Shown: positions 54,227-63,169 of the stretch, piece after piece
How positions within the stretch are numbered: the stretch's first letter is position 1
Layout of the letters: the number at the start of each line of letters is the position of its first letter
From: an uncultured Pseudomonadales bacterium
GTDB taxonomy: Bacteria > Pseudomonadota > Gammaproteobacteria > Pseudomonadales > Azotimanducaceae
DNA length: 64,000 nucleotides
Direction of reading: 5' to 3'
NCBI GenBank assembly: GCA_958296165.1
Contig: OY282447.1
Span: 1,550,001-1,614,000, forward strand
Program-made: the position numbers and the translations under genes
Notes under the pieces: generated by a model
What the model was told of the DNA's origin: nothing
Database searches by the model: none
The model's input: only the letters and a program-made list of their open reading frames with translations

Positions 54227-55417
54227 ATGACGTCGAGCCCGAGCCCGGCTCGGCTGCGCTATCTGGCGCTCCGCCATCAAGGGCTGGCTGGCAAGCGCAA
54301 GATCGGCAGCGGCCTAGCGGGGGCGCAGAAAGCTCTGGAGCAGATCGGCTACGTGCAGATCGACACGATCTCCGTGGTTGCCCGTGCGCACCACCACACC
54401 TTCTTCGCCCGCGTGAGCAAGTACGACGAGAACCTGCCCAATCGTCTGGTGCGACAAGGCAGGGCATTCGAGTACTGGTGCCATGCGGCGTCCTACCTGC
54501 CCATGCGCGACTATCGCTTCGCACTGCCGATGATGCGCGCGATCCGGCGCGGCGAGATGCGCGCGCATTGGCGCCGCGACGAGAAGGTGCGCACTTGGGT
54601 GCGCGACCGCATCCGCGCCGAAGGGCCGCTGTTCGCCCGCGACTTCGAGGATCCACGCAAGACGCGCAAAGGCTGGTGGGATTGGAAACCGGCCAAAGCG
54701 GCTTTGGAACAGCTGTTCATGGAAGGCGAACTGATGAGCGTGGAGCGGCAGGGCTTTCAGAAGCGCTACGAGCTCACCGAGCGGTGCCTGCCAGCGGGCG
54801 CGAACTGCACCGAGCCGAGCATTGCCGAGCATGCCGATCACGTGATCGACCTAGGCTTGGCCGCGCACGGCTTCGGTACCGAGAAAACACTCTGCTACTT
54901 CCGCACCTACGCACGCGTACGCACGGAAATCCGCCGTCGCTTGGCAGCGCGAACGAACTCCGGCGAGTTGACGGCGCGGCGGATGCACAGCGGCGAGCGG
55001 ATTTACGCCCGCCCAGGCACATTCGATGCACAGCTGCGCCGGCTGCCGGACGTCGTGCGCATCCTCTCGCCGTTCGACAACACCATGATCCAGCGCCAGC
55101 GCAGTGCCGAGGTATTCGGCTTCGACTACACGATCGAGTGCTACACGCCCGAGGCGAAACGCCAGTTCGGCTACTTCGCCTTGCCGCTGGTGTTCCGTGA
55201 TCGCTTCGTCGGCCGAATGGACTGCAAAGCGCATCGTGCAGATGCCCGCTTCGAGATCAAGGCGTTGTTCCTTGAGGAGGAAGTGCCGGACCTGTTTCTG
55301 CCGGCATTCGCCACCGCAACGCTCGCATACGCGGCCTTTACCGGCTGCGACCATGTGCAGGTGCAGCAGGTGCTGCCACGCGGCCTCGCCGCGCCTATCA
55401 AGCGTTTGTTCGGCTAG
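54227..55417 (+). CDS. YcaQ-like winged-helix DNA repair protein
   Basis: 396 residues from ATG 54227. It matches the winged-helix family of E. coli YcaQ, a DNA glycosylase that unhooks interstrand crosslinks. Landmarks are ALRHQGLAGKRKIGSGLAGA, VQIDTISVVARAHHHTFFAR, FEYWCHAASYLPMRDYRFAL, and the C-terminal LSPFDNTMIQRQRSAEVFGF and YTPEAKRQFGYFALPLVF. The QIDTISVVARAHH motif is at residues about 40-60. Monocistronic. Confidence 0.88.
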   Translation: MTSSPSPARLRYLALRHQGLAGKRKIGSGLAGAQKALEQIGYVQIDTISVVARAHHHTFFARVSKYDENLPNRLVRQGRAFEYWCHAASYLPMRDYRFALPMMRAIRRGEMRAHWRRDEKVRTWVRDRIRAEGPLFARDFEDPRKTRKGWWDWKPAKAALEQLFMEGELMSVERQGFQKRYELTERCLPAGANCTEPSIAEHADHVIDLGLAAHGFGTEKTLCYFRTYARVRTEIRRRLAARTNSGELTARRMHSGERIYARPGTFDAQLRRLPDVVRILSPFDNTMIQRQRSAEVFGFDYTIECYTPEAKRQFGYFALPLVFRDRFVGRMDCKAHRADARFEIKALFLEEEVPDLFLPAFATATLAYAAFTGCDHVQVQQVLPRGLAAPIKRLFG

Positions 55418-55487
55418 TGATTCAGGTTCCGTTCACCTAATGCGCGTAAGCTATCGAGCAACTGAACACCAGTTGCCGAGAACAGCC

Positions 55488-57002
55488 ATGCAGAACCTCG
55501 CCATTGCCAGCGTAAGCCTTCTCGCCTTGTCGTTGTCGGCCTGCGTGAGCCAGGGGCACCCCGCTCCCGCGCCGAGCGCCGAAGGCGACAACGCCGACGA
55601 CTACCGCATCAGCGTTGAGATCCCCCTTGAAGAGCTGCAGATCTCGGACGCCGAGATACTCAAAGTGAACGAGCTGCTCGACGAACGCACCGGCTTCGAC
55701 CCAGAAGATTTCCAGCTCGACGAAGTGGTGCTTATCGCCCGCGGCAACGACGAAGCCGGCGCCAACGCCGAGCTTCTGGTGTTGGAGTGGCGCTCCGGGC
55801 AAGTGGTGATTCCGCCCGGCAGCGAAGAGGATTGGTTCGAGGTGCGCGTGCCGGCGCCGGAGGAGGACAACGGCGGCGCATGGCTCCTGGACATCACCGG
55901 CGCAGCCACGGTCAACTTGCTGGTAGCCGTGCTGGAACCCCGCCCGCGAGTAGTTGAGGAGATTGCGAAGACCACAACGACCTACCACACGCGCACCGTG
56001 TACCGCGACAGAGTGATCTATCCGCGCACCTACCACTCCTATTGGATCTACGAGCCGTCGCGCTACTACACGGTCCACTATCACGGCATGTGGCCGTATC
56101 GCTACTTCATCGGCCCGTGGGACTACCGCTATTACGACCTCACTTTCCGGCCCTACCGTTACCACTACGGGCCCATCTACCGGTCGCACCGCCACGGCCG
56201 CTATGGCCGCGGCCACGGAAACCGGGCCAGCTCGAACGACTACATACAAGCCCGCAAAACCGCCGGCAGCCGCCGCATCAGCTCAGAACTAGTGCAGCTG
56301 CGCCGCAACCACCCGCGTCTGCGCACTTTCTACCAACGCCAGAATTCGCGCCGGCCGAGCGGCAACAGTGCCCGCTACGAAGAGGCCAAACGCACCCATC
56401 CGCGCCTGCGCACATTCCACCGCCCGCAGAGCGGGCGCCAAACTCCGTCTAGCGTCGCGCCGCCGATCCCGCCGCGCCGCGAAGCCGAAACACGCGCACC
56501 CAGCCGGCACGGCAACGTCGTGCGGCGAAACGTCGCGCCCGAACGCCGTAGCAGCGCACACACCCCGGCACCGGACAACGCCCGCAGCCGATCGATCAGG
56601 CAAGCGGTACGTCGCCCGACCGCGGCAGCGCCGCCGCCTTCAACCGTGCGCCGTGTACCGCCAGCACGCAACGATACGTCTCGCTCGAATGCACGCACAC
56701 GAATGCACCGAACGAGTCCGGCAGCGGCGCCAACGCAAAGGACCGCACCAGTGCGCAGCGCGGCGCCGAGCCGCCCGAACATCGGAACGCGCTCGTTCGA
56801 GCGTCGACACCGCGCCGCACCGGCCCGCATCGCACCGCGCGCACCGAGCGCCGCTCCGCGCAGGCCTAGCACGGCGCCACGACAACCGAGCCAAGCTCCC
56901 GCTCGGCAGCGGAGCAGCCCACGGCCTGAGAGGCGCAGCGAGCCCGCCGCACCACGGTCTACGCCATCGAACTCGCGCCGCCCGGTGTTCGAGCGAAGGT
57001 AA
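55488..57002 (+). CDS. Lipoprotein with Tyr-rich and Arg/Pro-rich repeats
   Basis: 504 residues from ATG 55488. The signal peptide ends in the lipobox LSAC (Cys19), so the mature protein is a lipid-anchored lipoprotein. A folded domain of about 150 residues follows, including ISVEIPLEELQISDAEIL and FQLDEVVLIARGND. Then comes a Tyr/His/Arg-rich stretch of about 90 residues, and a long disordered Arg/Pro/Ser-rich tail to the end. The unit HPRLRTF(Y/H) occurs twice near residues 286-325. The tail is strongly basic and could bind DNA, RNA, peptidoglycan or polyanionic glycan. No homologue is recognised. Confidence 0.7.
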   Translation: MQNLAIASVSLLALSLSACVSQGHPAPAPSAEGDNADDYRISVEIPLEELQISDAEILKVNELLDERTGFDPEDFQLDEVVLIARGNDEAGANAELLVLEWRSGQVVIPPGSEEDWFEVRVPAPEEDNGGAWLLDITGAATVNLLVAVLEPRPRVVEEIAKTTTTYHTRTVYRDRVIYPRTYHSYWIYEPSRYYTVHYHGMWPYRYFIGPWDYRYYDLTFRPYRYHYGPIYRSHRHGRYGRGHGNRASSNDYIQARKTAGSRRISSELVQLRRNHPRLRTFYQRQNSRRPSGNSARYEEAKRTHPRLRTFHRPQSGRQTPSSVAPPIPPRREAETRAPSRHGNVVRRNVAPERRSSAHTPAPDNARSRSIRQAVRRPTAAAPPPSTVRRVPPARNDTSRSNARTRMHRTSPAAAPTQRTAPVRSAAPSRPNIGTRSFERRHRAAPARIAPRAPSAAPRRPSTAPRQPSQAPARQRSSPRPERRSEPAAPRSTPSNSRRPVFERR

Positions 57003-57120
57003 ATCAACGCTAGCGGGCGTGGCGGACGGGAGATGCCGAGCCTGCGGCAGCCCAAGCTGCACGACCACAGGGTACCTTGATAGGATGTTGTCCAGTGCCC
57101 AAACCAGCTAGGAGAATCGG

Positions 57121-57381
57121 ATGAGCGCCTTCGTCGTAATCCTGCCCCAGGAGAGCGAGATTGAGGAGGAAGAAGTAGAGCGGGCGTTCCAACGCTGTCA
57201 CGAGCTTGTTCGAGGGCGTGCGTGGCTCGTATCGGACGACGAGTGCTATGACAGCGGCGATGCCGGCAAAATTCTGGACATCGGCGAGGGAAGGCCGGGG
57301 TTAGTAACCAGCGTCACCGACTATGCAGGCTACGGCGACCGTGGGTTGGCGAAGCGATTGCGCAAGTGGGTAAGCGAATGA
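57121..57381 (+). CDS. Small hypothetical protein (86 aa)
   Basis: A single soluble domain: a leading strand with SAFVVILPQESEIEEEEVER, a helix, WLVSDDECYDSGDAGKILD, and a final SVTDYAGYGDRGLAKRLRKW. It has no recognised family. It ends in an ATGA overlap with the next gene. The predicted mixed alpha/beta fold and acidic patch are all that can be said. Confidence 0.55.
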   Translation: MSAFVVILPQESEIEEEEVERAFQRCHELVRGRAWLVSDDECYDSGDAGKILDIGEGRPGLVTSVTDYAGYGDRGLAKRLRKWVSE

Positions 57382-57725
57382 GTGAACCAGTAACAGAGCT
57401 CCGTCCACCATCTGGACGTCAGACCTTCGGAGGAAGTGGCGGTAACGGCCTTGAAGGTCGCTTGAGGCAGATGGAACTCGACATCCGCGAATTGAAGACA
57501 GAGCAACGACACACGGTACGCAAAGAGGACTTGCATGTAGAGGTGACTCGTCTCAGCCAAGTCTTATCGGACCTTAGGGCCAGTGTAGACACGCTCGCAG
57601 AACGAACAGACGCTATCAAGGAGCACTACGCTACAAAGTCGTTCATTCTCACCTCGCTGATCAGCGTAGGCAGCGTGATCGTCGTGTTGATCGGCGCGGC
57701 GTTCGCCGCCCTGAAGTGGCTCTAG
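57378..57725 (+). CDS. Coiled-coil protein with C-terminal membrane anchor
   Basis: 115 residues from ATG 57378, overlapping the upstream stop (ATGA). A Gly/Ser-rich leader is followed by a long coiled coil (GRLRQMELDIRELKTEQRHT, then RLSQVLSDLRASVDTLAERT) and one C-terminal membrane helix (TSLISVGSVIVVLIGAAFAA). This is a tail-anchored helical protein whose charged domain faces the cytoplasm. Together with the preceding soluble gene it forms a coupled pair. It has the same layout, but no sequence likeness, to the pair at 2784-3479. Confidence 0.6.
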   Translation: MSEPVTELRPPSGRQTFGGSGGNGLEGRLRQMELDIRELKTEQRHTVRKEDLHVEVTRLSQVLSDLRASVDTLAERTDAIKEHYATKSFILTSLISVGSVIVVLIGAAFAALKWL

Positions 57726-57771
57726 CCCTGTCGAGAGTACGCCGCACCGTGCAGAGAGCAGTTTCGCCAGG

Positions 57772-58815
57772 CTAGCCAAAGCGAGCCTGGTTGATCCGCG
57801 TCAGCAGGTCCATTGCGTGCAACGACTCAGCTTTGTCGTATTGCGGGCAGACTCGCAGTCCAGCCGCCAGGCAGCGATGCACGGCTTCGGCCTGGTAGAG
57901 AAATCCGTGCTGATTCGGAAACGCCACTGGCAGCCCTACGGCACTCGGCAGCGGATACTCGAAGCGTTGCACCGGCGCTGGCGCATTGCGGGTCCGGTAG
58001 CGCGACGGCACGCCGCCCTTCGGCGGCACGCGGAAGGTGATTCCGGTGGGGCAATGTCCGGGCTGCTCCAACGTAATGCGGCCGTCACTGCCGACGATCT
58101 CTGTCACTTCCGCTAGTTCCGCATTGAACGGGGGAAAGGCAAGAACCGCGCAGCGATCCTCGCCGTATTCGATCACTGCCGCGCCGGCACGCTTGCCGGT
58201 GGCAACTAGCGCGGAGGGCGTCGCATCCGCCCCGAACGCCAACGGCACTGCCTGAATGGCGTAGACGGGATCGAAGAAATCCGACTGCACCAGCTTTGGC
58301 GCACCGATCACGCCCGCCTCAATGGCTGCGCGAGCGTGCTCCACAGCCGGGAAAAAGCGCGTCCACATCGCGTCCTGCAACATGACGCCGCGCACCTCGG
58401 CCGCCGCGTACATCGCCTGCGCATCGGCCAGGTTCGCAGCCAACGGCTTTTCGCACAGCACATGCTTGCCAGCCTCAATGGCCAGCAAGCTGTGCTCCTT
58501 GTGCAGCGGCGTGATGGTGCCGACGTAGACGACGTCCACGTCGGGCGCCGCCGCCATCTCGCCATAGTCGCCGTAGGCCGAAGGGATGTTCAAACGGTGC
58601 GCGAACTCTTGCGCCCGTTCCAGATGGCGCGCCGCCACGGCCGTAACGGTCGCGCCCTTGCACTGGCGCAAACAGCCGACCCACTGCGCCGAGATGGACC
58701 CCGTGCCGATCACGCCCCAGCGCAGCGGGAACGCGACATCTTCGGCTTTGGTGAGACCGCGGCGAACGTCCAAGGGCGTGGCTGGCGGCACGCCAGAGAG
58801 GGGATCGGCACTCAT
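57772..58815 (-). CDS. Gfo/Idh/MocA-family oxidoreductase
   Basis: 347 residues from ATG 58815. The Rossmann N-terminal domain has LRWGVIGTGSISAQWVGCL with the NAD(P)-binding glycines, DVDVVYVGTITPLHKEHSLL and the family Glu-Lys-Pro motif in CEKPLAANLADAQAMY. The C-terminal domain carries the usual strand region. It oxidises or reduces a sugar or inositol-type substrate; which one is unknown. A divergent arrangement with the mevalonate operon (188 bp) could share regulation. Confidence 0.9.
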   Translation of the reverse strand: MSADPLSGVPPATPLDVRRGLTKAEDVAFPLRWGVIGTGSISAQWVGCLRQCKGATVTAVAARHLERAQEFAHRLNIPSAYGDYGEMAAAPDVDVVYVGTITPLHKEHSLLAIEAGKHVLCEKPLAANLADAQAMYAAAEVRGVMLQDAMWTRFFPAVEHARAAIEAGVIGAPKLVQSDFFDPVYAIQAVPLAFGADATPSALVATGKRAGAAVIEYGEDRCAVLAFPPFNAELAEVTEIVGSDGRITLEQPGHCPTGITFRVPPKGGVPSRYRTRNAPAPVQRFEYPLPSAVGLPVAFPNQHGFLYQAEAVHRCLAAGLRVCPQYDKAESLHAMDLLTRINQARFG

Positions 58816-59003
58816 TGCGGCCTCGTCCTAATGGAGATGCCGCCAATTGTAGGACTACGCAGCAGCAAGCGGCACTCAAGCCGACAGGGCACCGAGCAAG
58901 TTGCCGCCATATACTTAATGCCATGCACAGGCTCGATACCGAAGCTCCGGTGTGCCTCGACGACAACGCCGTGTGGAGCTAAAGCCCTTTCAGGCTGGCC
59001 GAC

Positions 59004-59951
59004 ATGTTCGCCATCGCCCATCCCAATGTCGCGCTCGTGAAGTACTGGGGCAAACAGCCCGGCACCGCCAACATCCCCGCGACTCCGTCGCTGTCCATCA
59101 CGCTGGACGCAATCGCTACGCGCACGCGGGTAGAAGCGGCGACGGAAGATCGCGTTTTCATCAACGGCTCTGCGGTGGCAGACGCCAAGGTGCTGGGGCT
59201 CATCGCGCAAATGCGAGAGGTCTGGCAGCTGCCGCCCCTTGTCGTCCATAGCGCCAACGACTTCCCCACGGGCGCCGGCCTTGCTTCTTCGGCGTCCGGG
59301 TGCGCCGCGCTGGTAACGGCGATTGACCACGCCTTCGGCCTTAACCTCGCCCGCGCCGAGCGATCGACGTGGGCGCGAAGGGGGTCGGCTTCCGCGGCGC
59401 GATCTGTCTTCGGCGGCTTCGTGACGCTGGAAGCGAAAGCGGACTGGGCGGCAACGCCGCTGTTGAACAAGGATGCCTGGCCGCTTGAAGTGGCCGTGGC
59501 CATTACGTCGGACGCCGCCAAGCGCACGCCATCCACGATCGGCATGGAATCGTCGCGTGCGACGTCGCCCTTCTTCGATGCTTGGACGAGCACCGCAACT
59601 GAAGATTTCGGCGCCGCCCAGCGTGCCGTGCTGGAGCGGCGCTACGACGCGCTGGCCGATATCGCCGAGCATAGCTGCCTGAAGATGCACGCTCTGATGC
59701 TGTCCACCCGTCCTGCGCTCATGTATTGGAACGAAGCCACAGTCGCCGCCATGGCTACCGTGCGGCGGCTGCGCGAGGCCGGCACGCCGGTGTTCTTCAG
59801 CGTTGATGCAGGGCCGCAAGTGAAGGCCGTCTGCGCACCGGGCTGCGGCGAGGAAGCAGCTGCCGCGCTCGCCCAAACGCCGGGCGTGTTGCGGGTGCTA
59901 ACGAGCGCACTGGGCGACGGCGCACGGATCGTCGAAGGAGAAGATGGCTGA
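59004..59951 (+). CDS. mvaD: Diphosphomevalonate decarboxylase
   Basis: 315 residues from ATG 59004. It is a GHMP-superfamily enzyme that makes isopentenyl diphosphate from mevalonate diphosphate with ATP. The start has ALVKYWGKQPGTANIPATPS. The glycine-rich ATP loop is GAGLASSASGCAALVTA, followed by ARRGSASAARSVFGGF. Near the C-terminus there is FFSVDAGPQVKAVCAPGC. It overlaps the next gene by eight bases and is the first gene of the mevalonate operon. Bacteria of this type normally use the MEP route, so the presence of this pathway is notable. Confidence 0.93.
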   Translation: MFAIAHPNVALVKYWGKQPGTANIPATPSLSITLDAIATRTRVEAATEDRVFINGSAVADAKVLGLIAQMREVWQLPPLVVHSANDFPTGAGLASSASGCAALVTAIDHAFGLNLARAERSTWARRGSASAARSVFGGFVTLEAKADWAATPLLNKDAWPLEVAVAITSDAAKRTPSTIGMESSRATSPFFDAWTSTATEDFGAAQRAVLERRYDALADIAEHSCLKMHALMLSTRPALMYWNEATVAAMATVRRLREAGTPVFFSVDAGPQVKAVCAPGCGEEAAAALAQTPGVLRVLTSALGDGARIVEGEDG

Positions 59952-60912
59952 GGCATGGCACATTGCGGCGTCGGCGCCTGGCAAGCTGGTGTTGTGCGGC
60001 GAATACGCCGTGCTGGTCGGCGCGCCAGCGCTGGTGGTCGCCGTAGACCGGCGCGTGTCCTGCGCCCTTTCGCCGCGACGCGAAGGCGGCTGGCGCTTTG
60101 CCAGCACTGGCTTCACCGCCCACGAGGCGCACTCGAGAGCCGAAGTGTTCCGCGCCGCCGCCGATACCGTCCCCGGCCTCGTCCGGCACGCCATCGCCGC
60201 AGACGCCGCCCCCGAACATCTTGATGTCGCCATAGACTCGTCGCCCTGCTATCTAAACGGCGTCAAGCTCGGCGTGGGTTCAAGCGCCGCTACGGTCGCC
60301 GCCGTTGTCGCAGCCCTTGCAGCCTTGGGCGGAGAAGCGCCGAGTCTGCCCCAGCTCTACGACCTCCACGCCGCCTTCCAAGGCGGCGGCAGCGGCCTAG
60401 ACGTCGCTGCCGCTGTCACTGGCGGCGTCATCCGCTATCAGGAACGCCGCATTGCGCCCGTGCGCTGGCCGTCATCCATCTGTACGGCGTTCGTGTTCAC
60501 GGGTACTGGCACGCGCACGCCGGAACTGCTCGCGCGGTTCGACGCCTGGCGTGGCAGCGGGCGACGGCCGGCGCTGGAGAGGCTCGCGGATGCGGCCCAG
60601 CAGGTGGCCGATTGCACAGTAAATGCGGAGTCTGTCATCGCCGCCCTCGGCGAATATACGGCGGTGCTGCAACGCTTCGACCGCATCGCCCGCATCGGCA
60701 TCTTTGGTCCCGGCCACCGCCTCGCCCACAGCGTAGCGGAACACCACGGCATCATCTACAAACCATGCGGCGCCGGCGGCGGCGATACCGGCATGGCGGT
60801 TGCCGAAGATCCAGAGGCAGTGGCCGCCTTCGTGCGCGACGTGCGCAGCGCTGGTTTGACCGTAGTACCGATGGAGATCGCTTTCGATGGCCTCACAGTC
60901 CGCACGCGCTAG
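59944..60912 (+). CDS. Phosphomevalonate kinase (GHMP family)
   Basis: 322 residues from ATG 59944. The GHMP kinase landmarks are APGKLVLCGEYAVLVGAPAL, KLGVGSSAATVAAVVAALAA, GGGSGLDVAAAVTGG and the C-terminal CGAGGGDTGMAV. The combination of GEYAVL and GGGSGLD resembles phosphomevalonate kinase, and the neighbours support that. Mevalonate kinase activity is covered separately by the fusion protein downstream. It is translationally coupled at both ends (8-bp and 26-bp overlaps). Confidence 0.85.
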   Translation: MAEAWHIAASAPGKLVLCGEYAVLVGAPALVVAVDRRVSCALSPRREGGWRFASTGFTAHEAHSRAEVFRAAADTVPGLVRHAIAADAAPEHLDVAIDSSPCYLNGVKLGVGSSAATVAAVVAALAALGGEAPSLPQLYDLHAAFQGGGSGLDVAAAVTGGVIRYQERRIAPVRWPSSICTAFVFTGTGTRTPELLARFDAWRGSGRRPALERLADAAQQVADCTVNAESVIAALGEYTAVLQRFDRIARIGIFGPGHRLAHSVAEHHGIIYKPCGAGGGDTGMAVAEDPEAVAAFVRDVRSAGLTVVPMEIAFDGLTVRTR

Positions 60913-63169
60913 CGCGAGTTCGCGCATTCCCAATTTCTTCAAGATGGACGTCGAAGCGCGCGTCGGCGCGCTACGCGAACGCGGGCTGCTAACGGATGAC
61001 GACTTGCGGGCGCTGCAATCCGGCGAGCACACGCTGAAGCTGCACATCGCCGACAAGATGATCGAGAACGTGGTAGGCGTATTCGGGCTGCCGCTCGGCT
61101 TGGGCCTGAACTTCCTGATCGACGGCCGCGACTACATCGTTCCGCTCTCCGTGGAAGAACCTTCCATCGTCGCTGGTCTCTCCGGCGCCGCCCGCACCGC
61201 CCGCCTGTCCGGCGGCTTCCACACCGAAGTGACGGACCCCATTCTGATCGGCCAAGTCCAAGCGGTAAACGTGGCCGACCTGCACCGCGCTCGGCAGGCG
61301 CTCTTGGATCACGAACAGGAAATCCTCAACCTCGCCAACAGCCTGCATCCGAAGATGGTGGCGCGCGGAGGCGGCGCCTTGGCAATCGAAGCGTTCGTCC
61401 ACAAGGCGCCGGAGACCGGCAAGACCGACATGCTAGTGCTGCACCTCCTGGTGGATACCCGAGACGCGATGGGCGCCAACATCGTCAACGGCATGTGCGA
61501 GGGGGTGGCGAGCCTTGTGGAGGCCATCACCGGCGGCAAGGTGTTTCTGCGCATCCTCTCCAACCTCACGGACCGTGCGTTAGTGCGCGCCCGAGTGCGC
61601 ATCCCCGTTGAGAATCTGGCCGTAAAGGGCTTTGCCGGCGCCGACGTGCGGGACGGCATCGTCCTTGCGAACGACTTGGCGCTGGTCGACCCATACCGCG
61701 CCGCCACGCACAACAAAGGAATCATGAACGGCGTGGACGCCATAGCCATCGCCACGGGCAACGACTTCCGCGCCATCGAAGCGGCCGCACACGCCTACGC
61801 CGCCCGCGACGGCCGCTATCGAGGACTCACGCATTGGTACGCCGCCGACAACGGCGACCTAGCCGGCGAAATCGAAATGCCGATGAAGGTGGGCACGGTC
61901 GGCGGCTCCCTGGAGACCAATCCCACCGTGCGCCTCAACCACCGCCTGCTCGGCTCGCCCAATGCGGCCGAGTTAGCGGCGGTGATGGGCACCGTGGGTC
62001 TCGCTCAGAACTACGCCGCGCTTCGCTCGCTCGCGACCGCCGGCATACAGCAGAACCACATGACCCTACACGCCCGCAGCGTCGCTTCGGCGGCCGGCGT
62101 GCCGGACGAACTGTTCGACGAAGTAGTGGACGCGCTCATCGAGAGCGGCGACATCAAGGTTTGGAAGGCGGAAGAACTCGCACGGCGCTTTTCGCGTGTA
62201 CGGCAGGGCCGCGCACAGCATGTGACGGACGGCGAATCCGAACCGCGCAGCTCCGCCTGCGGCAAGGTCATTCTGCTTGGCGAGCATGCCGTGGTGTACG
62301 GCCGCTCCGCCTTGGCGGCGCCGATTCCGCTGGCTGTGGAGGCGCGCGTTGTGGACGCCGCCCAAGACGTACACCTGCTAATCCCGCGTTGGGGCGTGGA
62401 ACAGCGCGTACCGCCGCTTGGGGAACACCCGGCCGGCGTTGCCGGCATCCTGGCGCTGCTGCTGAGACGTTTGGATCTCGCCCATCGCGCCATGGCCATC
62501 GAAGTGTTCCCGAACGTCCCAAGGGCCATGGGCTTGGGGGGTTCAGCGGCGCTGGCCGTCAGCGTCATCCGTGCCTTGGATACGCATTTCGATTTGCGGC
62601 TCGACGCCGCCGCCATCAACAACTTCGCGTTCGAGTGCGAACAAGCCGCGCACGGCACGCCCTCCGGCGTGGACAACACCCTCGCCACCTACGGCGCCAC
62701 CATGCTCTACAACGCCGGGCACGGCGACACGGCGGCGCGGTTCACCGAACTCTCGATCGGCCGCCCGCTGCCGCTGGTGGTTGGCATTTCCGGCAAGGAG
62801 AGCCTCACCGCAACCAGCGTTGCCCGCGTCGCGGCCGCATGGCGGCGCAACCAGCGCCGCTACGAAGGCATCTTCGATCAGATCGACGCCCTCACCCGGG
62901 CCGCCGCCGACGCCGTGCGGGACGGCGAATTGGCGGAGCTCGGCGAACTGATGAATCTCTGCCACGGCTACCTCAACGCCTTGCAGGTATCCACGCGCGA
63001 ACTGGAGGAGCTCGCCGACATCGCTCGCCGCCACGGCGCCGCCGGAGCGAAGCTCACAGGCGGCGGCTGCGGCGGCTCGGTAGTGGCTCTGTGCCCGCAA
63101 GGGACGGCGGACGCCGCTCAAGCGATGCGCGAGGCAGGCTACGCGGCGCTCACGTTCGAGATACGCTAG
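60887..63169 (+). CDS. mvaA: HMG-CoA reductase-mevalonate kinase fusion
   Basis: 760 residues from ATG 60887. Residues about 12-440 are a class II (bacterial type) HMG-CoA reductase. The catalytic Glu lies at 90-91 (VEEPSIVAG), with the DAMGANIV motif at 193-200, Lys277 in HNKGIMNG and Asp293 in ATGNDFRA. The His pair 391/395 is in NHMTLHARSVA. From about 455 a mevalonate kinase follows: CGKVILLGEHAVVYGRS, ATP loop PRAMGLGGSAALAVS (545-559), Asp596 in HGTPSGVDNT and KLTGGGCGGS (722-731). The linker is about 15 residues. It would do HMG-CoA to mevalonate and then to mevalonate phosphate in one chain. It overlaps the kinase gene before it. Confidence 0.93.
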   Translation: MASQSARASASSRIPNFFKMDVEARVGALRERGLLTDDDLRALQSGEHTLKLHIADKMIENVVGVFGLPLGLGLNFLIDGRDYIVPLSVEEPSIVAGLSGAARTARLSGGFHTEVTDPILIGQVQAVNVADLHRARQALLDHEQEILNLANSLHPKMVARGGGALAIEAFVHKAPETGKTDMLVLHLLVDTRDAMGANIVNGMCEGVASLVEAITGGKVFLRILSNLTDRALVRARVRIPVENLAVKGFAGADVRDGIVLANDLALVDPYRAATHNKGIMNGVDAIAIATGNDFRAIEAAAHAYAARDGRYRGLTHWYAADNGDLAGEIEMPMKVGTVGGSLETNPTVRLNHRLLGSPNAAELAAVMGTVGLAQNYAALRSLATAGIQQNHMTLHARSVASAAGVPDELFDEVVDALIESGDIKVWKAEELARRFSRVRQGRAQHVTDGESEPRSSACGKVILLGEHAVVYGRSALAAPIPLAVEARVVDAAQDVHLLIPRWGVEQRVPPLGEHPAGVAGILALLLRRLDLAHRAMAIEVFPNVPRAMGLGGSAALAVSVIRALDTHFDLRLDAAAINNFAFECEQAAHGTPSGVDNTLATYGATMLYNAGHGDTAARFTELSIGRPLPLVVGISGKESLTATSVARVAAAWRRNQRRYEGIFDQIDALTRAAADAVRDGELAELGELMNLCHGYLNALQVSTRELEELADIARRHGAAGAKLTGGGCGGSVVALCPQGTADAAQAMREAGYAALTFEIR

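Noticed and set aside
58901-58915. TATACT as a promoter for the mevalonate operon
   Set aside because: No acceptable -35 element lies 16-18 bp upstream; the match alone is too weak.
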